DNA from: Heliocidaris erythrogramma
Taxonomy: Eukaryota; Echinodermata; Echinoidea; Camarodonta; Echinometridae
Direction: 5' to 3'
Length of the DNA: 64,000 bases
Assembly: GCA_025617745.1 (NCBI GenBank)
Contig: CM046863.1
Span: 14,698,875-14,762,874 of the forward strand
Shown: piece by piece, positions 11,670-23,853 of the stretch
Position numbering within the stretch: position 1 is the first letter of the stretch
How the letters are laid out: the number at the start of each line of letters is the position of its first letter
The notes under the pieces: model-generated
What the model was told of the DNA's origin: nothing
Seen by the model: only the letters and a program-made list of their open reading frames with translations
The model's database searches: none
Made by a program: the position numbers and the translations under genes

Positions 11670-12520
11670 TTTAAGGTATTGCTATATAGGCTTGCAAAAG
11701 TGGAATTATGTGTATATAAATGTATTCATGAATTTATTTTTAAAAATAATAAATGATACAGGAATTGGCATTTGGTCAAGGCAGATAAAAAAATCCAGTT
11801 TGGGGCATTATGTCAAAGGCTATACAAATGTCCGGTTTGGGGCATTTAGTCAGGGCCAATAAATATTTCCAGTTTGGGGCATTTGGTCAAAGAGGATAAA
11901 AATTTCCAGTTTTGGGCGTTTGGTCAATGCTGATAAAAATTTCCTGTTTTTGGTGACAAGGTAGTGCTATATAGGCTTGCACAAGTGGAATTATTTGTAT
12001 ATAAATGTATTTATGAATTTATTTTTTAAATGATACTGGAATTGGCATTTGGTCAAAGCAGATACAAAAATCCAGTTTGGGGCATTAGGTCAAAGGCTAT
12101 GAAAATTTCCAGTTTTGGGCATTTGGTCAAAGCGGATAAAAATTTCCAGTTTTGGGCATTTGGTCAAAGCGGATAAAAATTTCCAGTTTTGGGCATTTGG
12201 TCAAAGCAGATAAAACTTTCCGTTTTTGGGTGACATGGTATTGCTATATAGGCTTACATAAATTTGGTCAAAGCGGATAAAAATTTCCAGTTTGGGGCAT
12301 TTGGTCAAAGCAGATACAAATTGCCGGTATAGGATGACAAGATATTTCTATATAGGCTTACACAAGTTGAATCATTTGTATATAAATGCATTTATGATTT
12401 TTTTCTTCAAAATAATAAGTAAAACTGGATTTGGCATTTGGTCTAATCGGATAAAAATTTCCAGTTTGGTGCTTTGGGTCAAAGAGGATAAAAAATTCTG
12501 GTTTTTTGCGACATCGTTTT
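11670..12520. repeat. 37-bp minisatellite with higher-order units
   Basis: The clean monomer starts GGGCATTTGGTCAAAGCGG and recurs at 12,117, 12,154 and 12,191, exactly 37 bp apart. Blocks of monomers alternate with a longer segment starting GCTATATAGGCTT at about 11,681, 11,964, 12,243 and 12,349, giving a higher-order repeat of up to about 285 bp. Confidence 0.8.
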
Positions 12521-12529
12521 GCTATTGGC

Positions 12530-13320
12530 TAATGCAAATGGAATAATTTATTGTACATTTTAATTTTATTATTTGTATATAATTCATATATTTATTTTTA
12601 TAAATAATATATATTACCGGATTTGAAGTTAATTATTTCATTACTCTTGTACAGTTATTGTTTTATTTTGTGCGCAATAAAAATATTTTTTTTTCTCAGC
12701 ATAATCATTTCATTACATTTCTTGTATTTGCTTGTGGTTGTGATTATAATGTGCATGACAATGACAGATGAATCAATTGAGAAATGACAATGAGTACTGC
12801 AATCATTATATACAGTATAAAGAGAGAGAGAGAGTTAGTTCTTGGAATGAGATGTAAAAGAAATTTAGCTATGAATGGGCCGTAGTTTCTTAAATAAATC
12901 AATTTAAAGGCAAAATATATTAAAAGAGACATGGTTTGGGGGATGTACATTTGTATAGGGCAAAAGTAACAATTTACCAGTATATGAGCATGAAATTGCT
13001 TCACTTAATCTGGATTCATCGACATTCCTAGACCTATTTACCAAAGCTTTCAAAAAGTTTGATTTCCTTTGAAATAATTTGTTGTTGTGTAATACCCTAA
13101 AAATTCATGAAAAGCAGCAATTTGTTCGTGAAAATGAAATGTTGGTACCAATAATTTCCATCGTTTTAATTCTATCATGCATGAATTATCAATAATAAGT
13201 TGTGCATCAAATGACAGAAGAGAAGCATAGCTTTTCATAGAAGTATAACTCACCAAGAAAAGTATTCGTCATGATAGAAACTTTCTGCCATAAAATCCGA
13301 TTTCATATTTTTCAGGGACA
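12530..13320. other. AT-rich spacer
   Basis: No gene or repeat structure is seen apart from a short GA run near 12,821-12,834. Confidence 0.4.
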
Positions 13321-13324
13321 TACT

Positions 13325-13629
13325 GCAGTAGTAGAAGTAGTAGTATAGCATGTGTAATATTTGTAGTAGTGGTGGTAGCAGTTGTAATGACAGTAATTAC
13401 ACCGGATCTAGCGTGTTAATAGCCAACATTTTAAATGTTGCTTTACCTATTGAGTTTTTAGAGGAGAGGAGTAGCATCAATGGTGGTAATAGTAGTAGTA
13501 GCAACAGTACTGGAAGTACTACTAGAATTAATAGCAGGAGAAGAAGTAGTATTGGTAGTAGTAGTGGTGGTAGTAGTAGCAAAATTAAGTAGAAGTGATA
13601 GAAGTAGCAGTAGTAATAGAAGTGGTATC

Positions 13630-13663
<34 letters not shown>

Positions 13664-13882
13664 ATAACAGAGCTAGTAATAGCAGTAGTATAAGTAGTAG
13701 TAGAAGTAATAGTAGCAGTAGTAGTAGTAGTATTACAAGTGATAGTAGTAGTAGCATCAGCAGTGGTAGTAGATGAAGGAATAGTAGAAGTGGTAGTAGT
13801 GGTAGTAGTAGAAGAAGTAGTTGTTGTAGTAGTAGTCATTCCCCCAATCAAGAACATGGACCGACACCCCTGGTAGTAGTAC

Positions 13883-13915
<33 letters not shown>

Positions 13916-14490
13916 CAGTAAAGGTAGTACTACTAGTAGTAGCAGCAGTAACGGTATTTATAGTAGTAGTAGTGGGGTAATAGGAGTAGTAGTAGAAGTA
14001 GTAGTAGAAGTGGTAGTAGAAGTGGGAGTAGTAGTAGTAGAAATAGTAAAAATGACAGAGGTTGTAATAGCAGTAGCAGTAGTAGTAGTAGAAGTGGTGG
14101 TAGTATTGAAAGTACTACTGCTATTAATATCAGAAGTAGCAGTAGAAGAAGTAGTAGTAGTATTAGAAGTAGTAGTAGCGTTATTAACCGTTTTCCCTCT
14201 ACTGTAGAATCCGATATGCAGCGCGGGCTCGCTTCTGTCGACTACAGTCGACGCTCCACACGAACAAAAGAAATAGCGCCTATCACTATGAACACGATGA
14301 CAAAAGAGACCCTTCATTGCTATTTTGTAAAATAAGTAGAACAGGTGAATATGCATGTGACACCTGTTAGAAGTAGTAGTAGTAGCAGTAGAAGTAGCAG
14401 GAAAGGTAGTAGTAGTAGTAGTAGTATAAGTGATAGAAGTAGTAGTAGAATTAGTAGTAAAAGTTGTAGTAGCAGTAGTAGAGATAATAA
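13325..14490. repeat. Degenerate AGT-triplet array I
   Basis: The array is imperfect AGT/GTA/TAG triplets with scattered A-G exchanges. Its overlapping frames translate to poly-Ser/Thr, poly-Val or poly-Leu and should not be annotated. Non-repeat islands interrupt it at 13,838-13,876 (CATTCCCCCAATCA followed by GAACATGG, shared with two other places) and at about 14,185-14,370. Confidence 0.85.
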
Positions 14491-14659
14491 TAACTAGAAT
14501 TTAATTCGTCATGAGGACGAATTAGGTGGTCTGTCTTTCAATTTGTATGATCATGATTGTAATCAGGATGATCATAATAATGGGGAAATACTAAACTGAA
14601 GATAGGAAGTCAAGAATGCCATGAATGGAGATGCTTCTTGAGGACAGGAATGTAGCAAA

Positions 14660-15300
14660 ATGTGTGAAAAGGCCATTGTAAAATGATTATGGTGATGATT
14701 ATGATGATGAAGATGATATAATGATGGTTACAATGATTATGATTATATAATGATGGTGATGATATAATGATAATAGCGATGATGATCATGATGGTGATGA
14801 TAATAATGATGATGTTGATGTTGGTGATCATGATGATGATGATGATGATGATGAAGGTGATAATGATGATGATTATGGTGATGGTGATTATGGTGATGAG
14901 GACAGGAATGTAGAAAAATGTGTGAAACGGTCATTGTAAGATGTAATATTTGTGGAAGATAACAATCATGATAATGTTGACAATGATAAGATGCTCATAT
15001 AACAATGACGATAATGATGATCATGACAACATTTAGAACTGCAATCGTTCATATCAGAACGATGTGCATGCAATGTCGTCCGTATCTTCTATTTTGTTGA
15101 GAAGTTGACAGGTGAAATATAAAGATACGCATGGTAAACCATGATATAAGATAAAATGGGAGAAAATAATGCATACTGTGAAATTAGGAGATGATAGAAT
15201 CATGAAAATAATTACGAAATAAAAAACATAAGACAAAGAATGATCATGATAATGGTGATGACAGTGATGATAATGATGAGGAGGATGATGATGGTGATAA
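14660..15300. repeat. GAT/ATG-rich repeat with duplicated island
   Basis: Degenerate GAT triplets surround two copies of an island starting AGGACAGGAATGTAG at 14,641 and 14,899 (258 bp apart). Another GAT run lies at about 15,240-15,310. His/Ile-rich frames here are artefacts. Confidence 0.7.
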
Positions 15301-15744
15301 TTGTGATGACCATGACTGGAATGACATTGACCTTAACCATGCCAAATATGAAACAGAAATCACATTTCGTTATGAAGATACGACCATAATGTGATTGTAG
15401 AAAATGGCGCCTGGATGACGTCACAATAATCTGATGACCTTGAAAAAGATGCGGGAACTTGACCTTATTAGGACTGATGACTAACGAAAATTTTAAGATA
15501 ATTGACTAAGCCAATTTTGAGAAATTGTGATATCAAATAGGACTAATGATATTGCAGGATAGCTTTAATATACGTCAGGGAATCAGATTTTCCATAGGGT
15601 TATACATAAACCACTGCACACTACTTTCCAATAGACATAACACGCAAAATAAGGCAGTTTATTACTTGGTTTGTGATTGCTTATGTTATAATAGTCGAAC
15701 AAGAAGGTAAAATGAAAAGCAAAAAGAAGCAAAAAAAAAAAAAT

Positions 15745-15815
15745 GTGTAGACCCACCGGGGATCGAACCCGGAATGAGAGGCAAGTGCTTTGACCAATAT
15801 ACCAAAACATTTCCC
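15745..15815 (-). repeat. tRNA-like sequence (SINE head or tRNA pseudogene)
   Basis: Read on the minus strand, a B-box-like GGGTTCGATCCCCGG T arm (15,756-15,770) follows an A-box-like TGGTATATTGGTC. A T run lies immediately downstream (A run at 15,730-15,743 on the plus strand). The acceptor strands do not pair and the anticodon arm is short, so a functional tRNA is unlikely. Confidence 0.5.
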
Positions 15816-16903
15816 ATAGAGATAACACGTAAACGAAAAACGGGATTCTCGAATCACATTTTGTAGTGAAAAACTGGGCATGATCCCGACATCTCATCAA
15901 AAATTGGAGGCGACATTTATAAAAGCTTATAGTCTCAGCTATAACATACTAAAATCTGGAAGAAAATAGACCAAAAACAACTGAGATACAGCTCAGAGAA
16001 CAATGTCATGTAGATTCATGATTCGAAAAAAAATCATCTTCCATAGACATAACACGCAAATAGGGAAAATTCTGACATGGCTCTTCTTCTTCTTGATGAG
16101 TACAGTCCACCATCTGGTGTATTCTCGTACTTGTATGGTTTGGCCGGCAGGTGCAGCGTATGTACAGTGCGAAATAAAAAGACTACAAGGTAACTAAGTG
16201 CAGCTAAAAAACCACAGAATCCCCTTTTAGCGGAGCTGGATTTCCTGTACCTCCTGCCTATGAGATGGCAGAGGTACGGTTCACATGGCATCTTTAATTG
16301 AAAATTTCACTGTGATGACGTTATCAAGATGAAAAATGGTGGTGATTGATTTTGTAGGAAATTGCCTCAGCTACAACATATTAAAATCTGGGTGAAAAAC
16401 GACTAGTAATTATGAATCTAGAGCCAAATTTGCTTAAATGTGATTACGCACGGACATTTTTGAAATGCTCAAAATGACCTGAAACGTGTGCAGACTTGAT
16501 CCTACGTGATTTTGAGCATTTTTAAATTTTGACGCGCGCGTAAGCGCACGTCCTGACCTCTAGATTACCTGTCAGGACAAGACTTGATGACCCGTCATCT
16601 GAAGTTTATGTGATGTGAATATAGTTGATTTTTGATGATCGATTATGAAGATATAATCGATCTTGTAAATTTACAAAATGGCGTCTTGATGACGTCACGA
16701 TGACCTGGTGACCTCCAAAAGCTTAATCGACCATGTCCATGATTGACCTCATGCATGACATGAAAATCGATGATATTGACCTGGCCGATTTTGAGATTTG
16801 GTGGGTACAAAAATTTGTAATAAAAAGAATAAATAAAGAAAAATAAAGAAGAAAATTCTGACAAAATTAAAATGTGATCTGTCGATACCGACAGACCACC
16901 TAA

Positions 16904-17345
16904 TAAATATAACAGTAAAAGTAGTTATAGAAATAGTACTGGAAGCAGTAGTATTAGTAGAAGAAGTATTAGTAGTAATAGTATAAGTAGTACTAGTAGT
17001 AGGAGTAGTAGCAGTATTAGTGGTAAAATCAGTGGTAGAAGTAGTAGCAGTGGAAGTAGTAGTTGAAGTGGTAGTGATAGTAGTAGTAGAAGAAGTATTA
17101 GAAGTAGTAGTAGCAGTAGTAGTAATAGTAATAATAATAGCAGAGGTAGTAATAGCAGAAGTAGAAGTAGGAGTGGTAAGAGTAGTAATAATAGTGATAG
17201 TAGTAGTAGAAGTACTAGTATAAGTATTAGTGGAAGCATTACTACTACTATTAATAGCAGCATTAGCAGTAGAAGAAGAAGAAGTAGTAGTAGTAGTAGT
17301 AGTGTTGATAGTAGCAGCAGCAGTAGTAGTATAAGTATTTGTAGT
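16904..17345. repeat. Degenerate AGT-triplet array II
   Basis: The triplet array resumes directly at the right terminus of the 14,522-16,903 element. It is best read as the second half of array I. Confidence 0.8.
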
Positions 17346-18480
17346 AATATATATTTCAATTTTTATAGATGTGATAATAAAGAATCCCTTCCTTGTATGA
17401 AAATAAGTTACAATAATGATTTTACATGTTCCATATGGAGTCAAACCATGGTTTACATTATTGAAGCAAAAAAATGAAATATATGATATTTCATATAATA
17501 AAATACATAAGGAAAAGTGAGTGCATGACATCATCGGTTCACTCATTTGCATACCGCCCATGCTATGCATATCACTGTTTCATGAAATAATGCAAAACTT
17601 CAAAATGCCATAACTTTCTTATTTTACATCCGATTTCAGTGAATTTTTCAAAACTGTTATGCTTGTTTAATTTTACTCAGTTTATTCAAATCAACTTGAT
17701 ATTAGGGTGGACTTGGCCTTTAATGGTAAAACATTCACATTTTCATTATGTTAATTTTATTATTGCATCAGAAGTTATGTTATAGACCCAGAGCACATTT
17801 CAGAGTTGATTGCACATTGGAAGAGGATGTTTGATTTACTTGTGTGCACCAATACTTTCATAGCCAGCCAAAATGACATGCAGTTAGCTCAATTTTTGTC
17901 CAGATTTATTCCTAAATATCTATAGTGTGACGCCACCATTATAATATAATTATGTCTAAATTATATGTAAATCAGTTTTTATGTGAAAATCAACCTTTTA
18001 GATCATGTTTAAATAGTTGAAAGTCTGTTGAAACCTTGTTTTGTAGTTTGTTTTGTTTTCCATTATTGAGATGCAAGTTTTAAGAGGAAATGCATTTGTC
18101 ATACCTATATAAAAATGTTTGAATTTTGAGGATTTTTTTCCAACAAATTCACAAAACAAGAAACATACATCCAGGATTTTGCCCTTTTCTTTTGGAAGAT
18201 TGACCAAATTGTAAAAAAAAAAGCTTTTATTGTTTCGTTTATTGTGATTGATCCACAATCCAGCATTTAGAGTATAATTATATGTAAATTATGTGTAAAT
18301 AATTTAACCTTTCTGATCATATTTAAATACTGTATTTTAAAATCTGTTAACTTGTTTTTTTTTACTTTTTCCATGCTTATTAAAATGCAAGTTTAACAAA
18401 AATAATTTTCATGGTGCATTTGTCTTCCTTGTAGTCTTAACTCATCCTGATGTAGACATCTGTCATATTTTAGTGTAAAA
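17346..18480. other. AT-rich sequence between AGT arrays
   Basis: No gene is seen. The part at 17,595-17,722 (CCATAACTTTCTTATT to GGTGGACTTGGCCTTTAA) resembles the ends of the foldback families at 23,854-24,342 and around 36,720-38,280. Confidence 0.4.
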
Positions 18481-18822
18481 AGTGACACATTGGGGTGTGT
18501 TAAAAAGTATGGGCTAAACTCTGTACCACTTAAGGGGTAAAATAATAACACAGCTCCGAGGTGAATTGCTACACAGGCTGGTAGTGGTTAAAAGTTGCAC
18601 AGCATGGGGTAGAAAAGGGAACATGGTCGTTTTGGGGTAAGATGTTACCCCACCCTTTGGTGTTAACATTTTACACATTAGAAGTGTAAAACATAATACA
18701 TGTATCAAGCAAAATCTAACCACGCATGGTGTGTAATGGTTTACACCACAGACGACCATGTTCCCTTTTAACACATTTTCGTGTTATTTTTTAACATCAC
18801 TGGGGTAACTTTTAACTTAAGA
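18480..18822. mobile_element. Small foldback element abutting the AGT array
   Basis: The two halves are complementary. AAAAGGGAACATGGTCGT (about 18,613-18,630) pairs with its exact complement near 18,753-18,770, and TAACAC/GTGTTA and GGGGTAA/TTACCCC strings pair further out. The right end AAGAGTGT meets AGT triplets directly. A CACT-like terminus suggests a CACTA-type MITE, but no target duplication is established. Confidence 0.45.
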
Positions 18823-18826
18823 GTGT

Positions 18827-20618
18827 AGTAATAGTAGTTGAAGAAGTAGTAGTTGAAGAAGTAGTAGTTGAAGTAGTAGCAGTATTAGTAATAATAACAG
18901 AGATAGTAATAGCAGTAGTAGAATTAGAAGTAGTAGTGGAAGCAGCAGCAGTAGTAGGAGTAGTAGTAGTAGCAGCAGAAAAAGTAGTTGTAGTAGTAGG
19001 AGGAGGAAGAGAAATAGTACTAGAAGTAGTAGTGGAAGCATTAGTAGTAGTAGTAGTAGTAGTAGTATTCATTCCCCCAATCACGAACATGGATCAACAT
19101 CCCTGGAGGAAGCAGTAGTAGTAGCAGTAGAAACAGGAGTATAAGTAGTAGTGGGAGTAGTAGTAGCGGATTTTGTATTAAAAGTAGTAGTATTAGTAGT
19201 AAAATCAGTAGTAGAAGTAGTACTTGAAGTGGTAGTGATAATAGTAGTAGAAGAAATAGTAGTAGTAGCAGTAGTAGTAATAGTAATCATAATACGAAGG
19301 TATTAATAGCAGTAGTAGTAATAATAACAGAGGCAGTAATAGCAGTAGTAGAAGTAGAAGTAGTAGTGGAAGCAGGAGCAGTAGGAGTAGTAGTAGCAGA
19401 AGTAGTAGTTGTAGGTGGAGGAGAAGAAGTAGTAGTAGAAGTAGTAGTTGAAGTGGTAGTGATAATAGTAATAGAAGTAGTAATAGTAGTATTAGTAGTA
19501 GTAGTAGTAATACTAATTATAATAACAAAGGTAGTAATAGCAGCAGTAGAGGTACTAGTAGAAGTAGTAGTGGAAGCATTAGAAGTACTACTACTAGTAA
19601 TAGCAGAAGTATCAGTAGAAAAAATATTATTTGTAGTAGGAGTAGTAATAGAAGTAGTAGTAAGGATAATAACAGAGGTAGTAATATCAGAAGTGGAAAA
19701 AGTAGTAATAGTAGAAGTAGTAATAGTAGTAGTAGTAGTAGTAGTACTTGAAGTGGTAGTGATAATAGTAGTAGAAGAAATAGTAGTAGTAGCAGTAGTA
19801 GTAATAGTAATCATAATACGAAGGTATTAATAGCAGTAGTAGTAATAATAACAGAGGCAGTAATAGCAGTAGTAGAAGTAGAAGTAGTAGTGGAAGCAGG
19901 AGCGGTAGGAGTAGTAGTAGCAGAAGTAGTAGTTGTAGGTGGAGGAGGAGAAGTAGTAGTAGAAGTAGTAGTTGAAGTGGTAGTGATAATAGTAATAGAA
20001 GTAGTAATAGTAGTATTATTAGTAGTAGTAGTAGTAATACTAATTATAATAACAAAGGTAGTAATAGCAGCAGTAGAGGTACTAGTAGAAGTAGTAGTGG
20101 AAGCATTAGAAGTACTACTACTATTAATAGCAGAAGTAGCAGTAGAAGAAATATTATTTGTAGTAGGAGTAGTAGTAGAAGTAGTAGTAAGGATAATAAC
20201 AGAGGTAGTAATAGCAGAAGTGGAAGTAGTAGTAGTAGTAGAAGTAGTAATAATAGTAGTAGTAGTAGTAGTAATGGTAGTAGTAGTAGTAGAATTAGAA
20301 GAAGAAGTAGTAGTAGTAGTAATAGTGATCATTATAACATAGGTAGTAATAACAGTACTAGAAGTGCAAGTAGAAGCGGTAGTGGAAGCATTAAAAGTAC
20401 TACTACTATTAACAGCAGAAGTAGCAGTAGAAGAAAAAGTTGTAATATTATTTGTAGTAGTAGTAGCATTATTAATAGCAGTAGAAGAAGAAGTATTAGT
20501 AGTAGCAGTAGTAGAAGTGCTAGTAGAAGTAGTAGTGGAAGCATTAGTACTACTACTATTAATAGCAGAACCAGCAGTAGTAGTTATGATAATAATAACA
20601 GAGGTAATAACAGAGGTA
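18827..20618. repeat. Degenerate AGT array III with 524-bp higher-order repeat
   Basis: The array contains AGT triplets plus a long-range tandem duplication. The string TCATAATACGAAGG occurs at 19,287 and 19,811, and a diverged form TCATTATAAC at 20,329, giving periods of 524 and 518 bp. An island at 19,069-19,108 matches those in the arrays at 13.8 and 23.2 kb. The reading frames are artefacts. Confidence 0.85.
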
Positions 20619-20626
20619 ATAACAGT

Positions 20627-22873
20627 CAGAGTTGTTGACTCGAGTCATGCGACTTGGACTCGAGTCGCGACTCGAGTCACTATTTTGCTTACTTTCGACT
20701 TGACTTGCTACATGCCCAAATGACTTGCGACTTCACTTGTACTTGCGACAAAATACTTGTGACTTGACCTGATTTTTTCAAGGTACGTACCGTAAACCCC
20801 CCCCCCCCCAAAAAAAAAAAAAAAACAAAAAAACAAAAAAAACAACAACAAACAAACAAACAAACAAAAAAACATTAAGCCACGTTATCGCGTTAGTATC
20901 AGGCGCAGACCTATTATTCTACTGCGAGTAGGTGGTACAGACCATAACCCTATAGTACGGTACAGACGTCGTGTTGTGCATAATTATGAGGTACTTCAGT
21001 TCCATAGAATTCCTGATTTAACTCTAAGCTCTATGTACTGTTCTCGCAAGCGCGCCCCACTGATCTGTATACGAACGGCGCGCGCACGTGTAGTCTTTTT
21101 TATTACAATTGGAAATATAACCTAAAAGTTTTTTAAGCTAAAACATACAAAATATGACACATTTTTCGTCTCAACTTTAAAACAATAAAACAAGATAAAA
21201 AATATATATAGCTTTGGCTCTGATTGACGTATTAACCCATCGCTCAAACCGAACCATTGCAGGGTAATTGAACCAGAATTATGCAGACTATGATGATAAT
21301 GTGGAATGTATTACATTAGTTCATAATGTGCAGAACACATTTTCTCTATCTTTTGATACAAAATTCTAATTTTTGAAAAGTTCTCTGAAGTTTGGCACAG
21401 ATGTAAAACTGTTAAAACAATTCACAATCTACAATTGTGTGTTGATACCTCTGTACGTGAAGAATCATTGTTCCTCATGACAGTGCCCAGGATGACCCTA
21501 TTTGGCCCCTGATGACAGTTTTTTTTTTAAATTTATTTATTTATTTATTTACTTTTTATTTATTTATTTATTTTTTTAATTTATGTTATTATTATTATTT
21601 TTTTTTTTGGGGGGGGGGGGGTAGATATGCTGATAATTCACATTTACATCTTATTTAAGGCACACAACTGGATTTAGACCAAACTTGATAGGAATGATCC
21701 CTAGGTGAAGTGGATTGCATGTTCCTCAAACGGTACACCTGCCCACCCCCCCCCCCCCCCCCCCCGGGACCCATGGTCAGGGCCCCCAAAGGCCCAAACT
21801 TTATGTATTTAAAACACTGATACCCTCATACATGTTTGTAAAATTAATAATAAAAAGTTCTTCATTACAGTTCAGAGTCTCTTAAGAAAGTTCTTCCCTT
21901 TTATTAAAGAGGTACATGTATGTTTATTGATTTCATATCTGTATTAGAGTGTAAGAATGTTGTATGTTTTACAGTTTTAGTGTTAAGATGTATAATGCCA
22001 CTGGAACGTGATAATAATATATGTATATATTTCAGCAACTGTTTGTTACAGCATGTACACCAGTGACATGTATTTGTTATTTTGTTGTATTTTCATACGG
22101 CTTCTCCTTCTCCTTGTTCTTCTTGTTCTTGTTTTTCTTTACTGCCACGTTATACTCCATTACGACGGGAGGAATAAAAGTGTAAATACCCTATTTACCA
22201 TCTTCTTCTGGGTATTTATTTCATGTGTTACACAAAGATTAGAAAATCCAGCTCAAAATAATAATGTTATATAGCTTTGCCAGCAAAGTTAATAGCAATA
22301 CTAACAACCTACTTAACCAAAAATATGCACAAATCTTATTTATTGTTTATCAGTCCTTTGTGTCATCTTTACCAAATCGCATTAAAACAATGTTTCTCAT
22401 TTGAGCTATTATGACTGCTTGACTTGCTGTGGTAGTTGAATAAAAATAGGTGTACATTGCACAAAACAAACACATACGCATTGTACACTGCACACTTGTA
22501 TAGTATATATTGCGAATGGAATAATACAATTTTTGATACCATTTACATGCATGTGCCTTTTAGGCTGTGATAACTTGTAACGTGGCAAAATTTTGTTCAT
22601 ACTACTAATGAATGATTACTGAAAACTAACAAGATTCAAGCTATTCAAACATGAATATGACAAGTGACCACCCGTAAGATTCATGTAGTTCAGCTCCATA
22701 TGCACGCTAACCAGAAACTGTGTAGTAATGATAACTTAAAGTGTGACTTGACCTGTGATGACTTGTGACTTGACGTGACAGGAGTTGAAATGACTTGCGA
22801 CTTGACTTGGACTTGTAACAAATGACTTGTGACTTGACTTGGACTTGCAAACAATGACTTGCATACATCTCTG
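20627..22873. mobile_element. Non-autonomous hAT-like element
   Basis: The ends are CAGAGTTGT and (reverse complement) CAGAGATGT, and the element is flanked by a perfect 8-bp direct repeat ATAACAGT (20,619-20,626 and 22,874-22,881). Short CAGAG termini and 8-bp duplications are hAT hallmarks. Subterminal zones carry many GACTTG/CAAGTC repeats: about 20,637-20,780 at the left, including ACTCGAGTC variants, and 22,742-22,868 at the right. The 2.25-kb interior has homopolymer C, A and G runs and no transposase-like frame, so mobilisation would need a helper element. It sits inside AGT repeats. Confidence 0.75.
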
Positions 22874-22881
22874 ATAACAGT

Positions 22882-23160
22882 AGTATAAGTGGTGGTAGAA
22901 TTATAAATACCTCTACTACTATTAATAGCAGAGATAGCAGTAGAAGAATTAATAATATTAGTAATAGTAGTAGCGTTATTTATAGCAGCAGCAGTATTAG
23001 TAGTAGAGGTAGGTGAAGTAGTAGTAATAATAACGGAGGTAGTGTAGTAGAAGTAGAAGTAGTAGTGGAAACAGTAGTAGTAGTAGTAGTAGCAGAAGAA
23101 TTAGTAGTAGTAGTACTAGTACTACTACTACTATTAATAGCAGAGGTAGCAGTAGAAGAA
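22882..23160. repeat. Degenerate AGT array IV
   Basis: AGT triplets continue after the hAT-like element. They are followed by the shared island (CATTCCCCTAATGA then CGGATCGACACCCC) at about 23,206-23,242 and a short AGT run to 23,282. Confidence 0.8.
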
Positions 23161-23282
23161 GATTTTTGAAAAAGTCTCTGATGTGGTCGTTCCCTCCTTC
23201 GCTGGTCATTCCCCTAATGATAAACACGGATCGACACCCCCTTGTTTTAGTTGTAGTAGTAGAAGTAGTAGTAGTAGTAGTA

Positions 23283-23600
23283 ATGTCACTAATGTTATCA
23301 GCAACAGCAGCTTCAGCATCATTATCAGCATCACAAAACGTTTTTGTAAAGTGTATATCATAATAGTTCTAAAGGGAATTCGATATGATTTATAGCCTAG
23401 CTGTTGTATACATCATGCAGTTGAATTCCAGTTTTGTCTCTTTTTCGAACGATTTCTCAGCCTTTGTGTCTGACGCGCTGCTGGTCATGCTAAATACACA
23501 AAAGAGTTGTATTGACTCAACTTTGAAAAGCAACAATGAACCGAACGATGAATCCACGCTACAGAGTTCTATTTTTAACTACCTGTAACGACTACATTTG
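23283..23600. repeat. Array-flanking dispersed repeat, copy A
   Basis: This block following an AGT array is homologous to 29,165-29,375. Shared strings include TTGTTGTATACAT, ATGCAGTTG, ACCGAACGAT and AACTACCTGTAA, in the same order. A 67-codon frame within it (23,385-23,588) is not conserved in the other copy. Confidence 0.6.
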
Positions 23601-23853
23601 GTATGAATTGGAATAATAGCAGGATGAAATAACGATCAACAGGCAAACAGCATCAGCACATATGGCTTTTTCACAGTTGACAGATAGCATGGAAGCATAA
23701 ATATACATTTTCCGGTTCATACTGTTGTCACTCGAAACGTTTAAAAGAGTGTCTGAACTTGAAGACTATGTAGACTTCATGGTCTTACACCACTCCATAG
23801 GCATTGTACTGTAGGGCTCCTTACACAGTCAGATATTGGCTAAGCTAGCTTAT

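Larger units (their letters stand above)
14522..16903. mobile_element. Candidate TIR element splitting the AGT array
   Basis: A 14-bp perfect inverted repeat (TTAGGTGGTCTGTC at 14,522-14,535 and its complement at 16,890-16,903) bounds 2.38 kb of non-AGT sequence, and AGT triplets lie on both sides. The interior has no transposase frame. It contains GAT-rich repeats, a tRNA-like sequence, and duplicated segments around 15,360-15,530 and 16,640-16,800 and around 15,937 and 16,370. No clear target duplication was found, so the superfamily is open. Confidence 0.45.

Noticed and set aside
12117-12230. CRISPR-like regular 37-bp repeats
   Set aside because: Units are head-to-tail without spacers, in a clearly eukaryotic context; a minisatellite.
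14513-14530. Hammerhead-like ATGAGGACGAA string
   Set aside because: It is a simple 8-bp hairpin AATTCGTC/GACGAATT without the GAAA and cleavage-site parts in the right order.
14610-14934. His/Ile-rich frames
   Set aside because: Products of GAT/ATG repeats.
15466-15490. CTGATGA followed by CGAAA
   Set aside because: No stem II can form between the two core elements.
13397-20723. Long frames encoding poly-Ser/Thr, poly-Val or poly-Leu
   Set aside because: They arise in every frame of degenerate AGT triplets on both strands and change frame with each triplet variant; no gene is supported.
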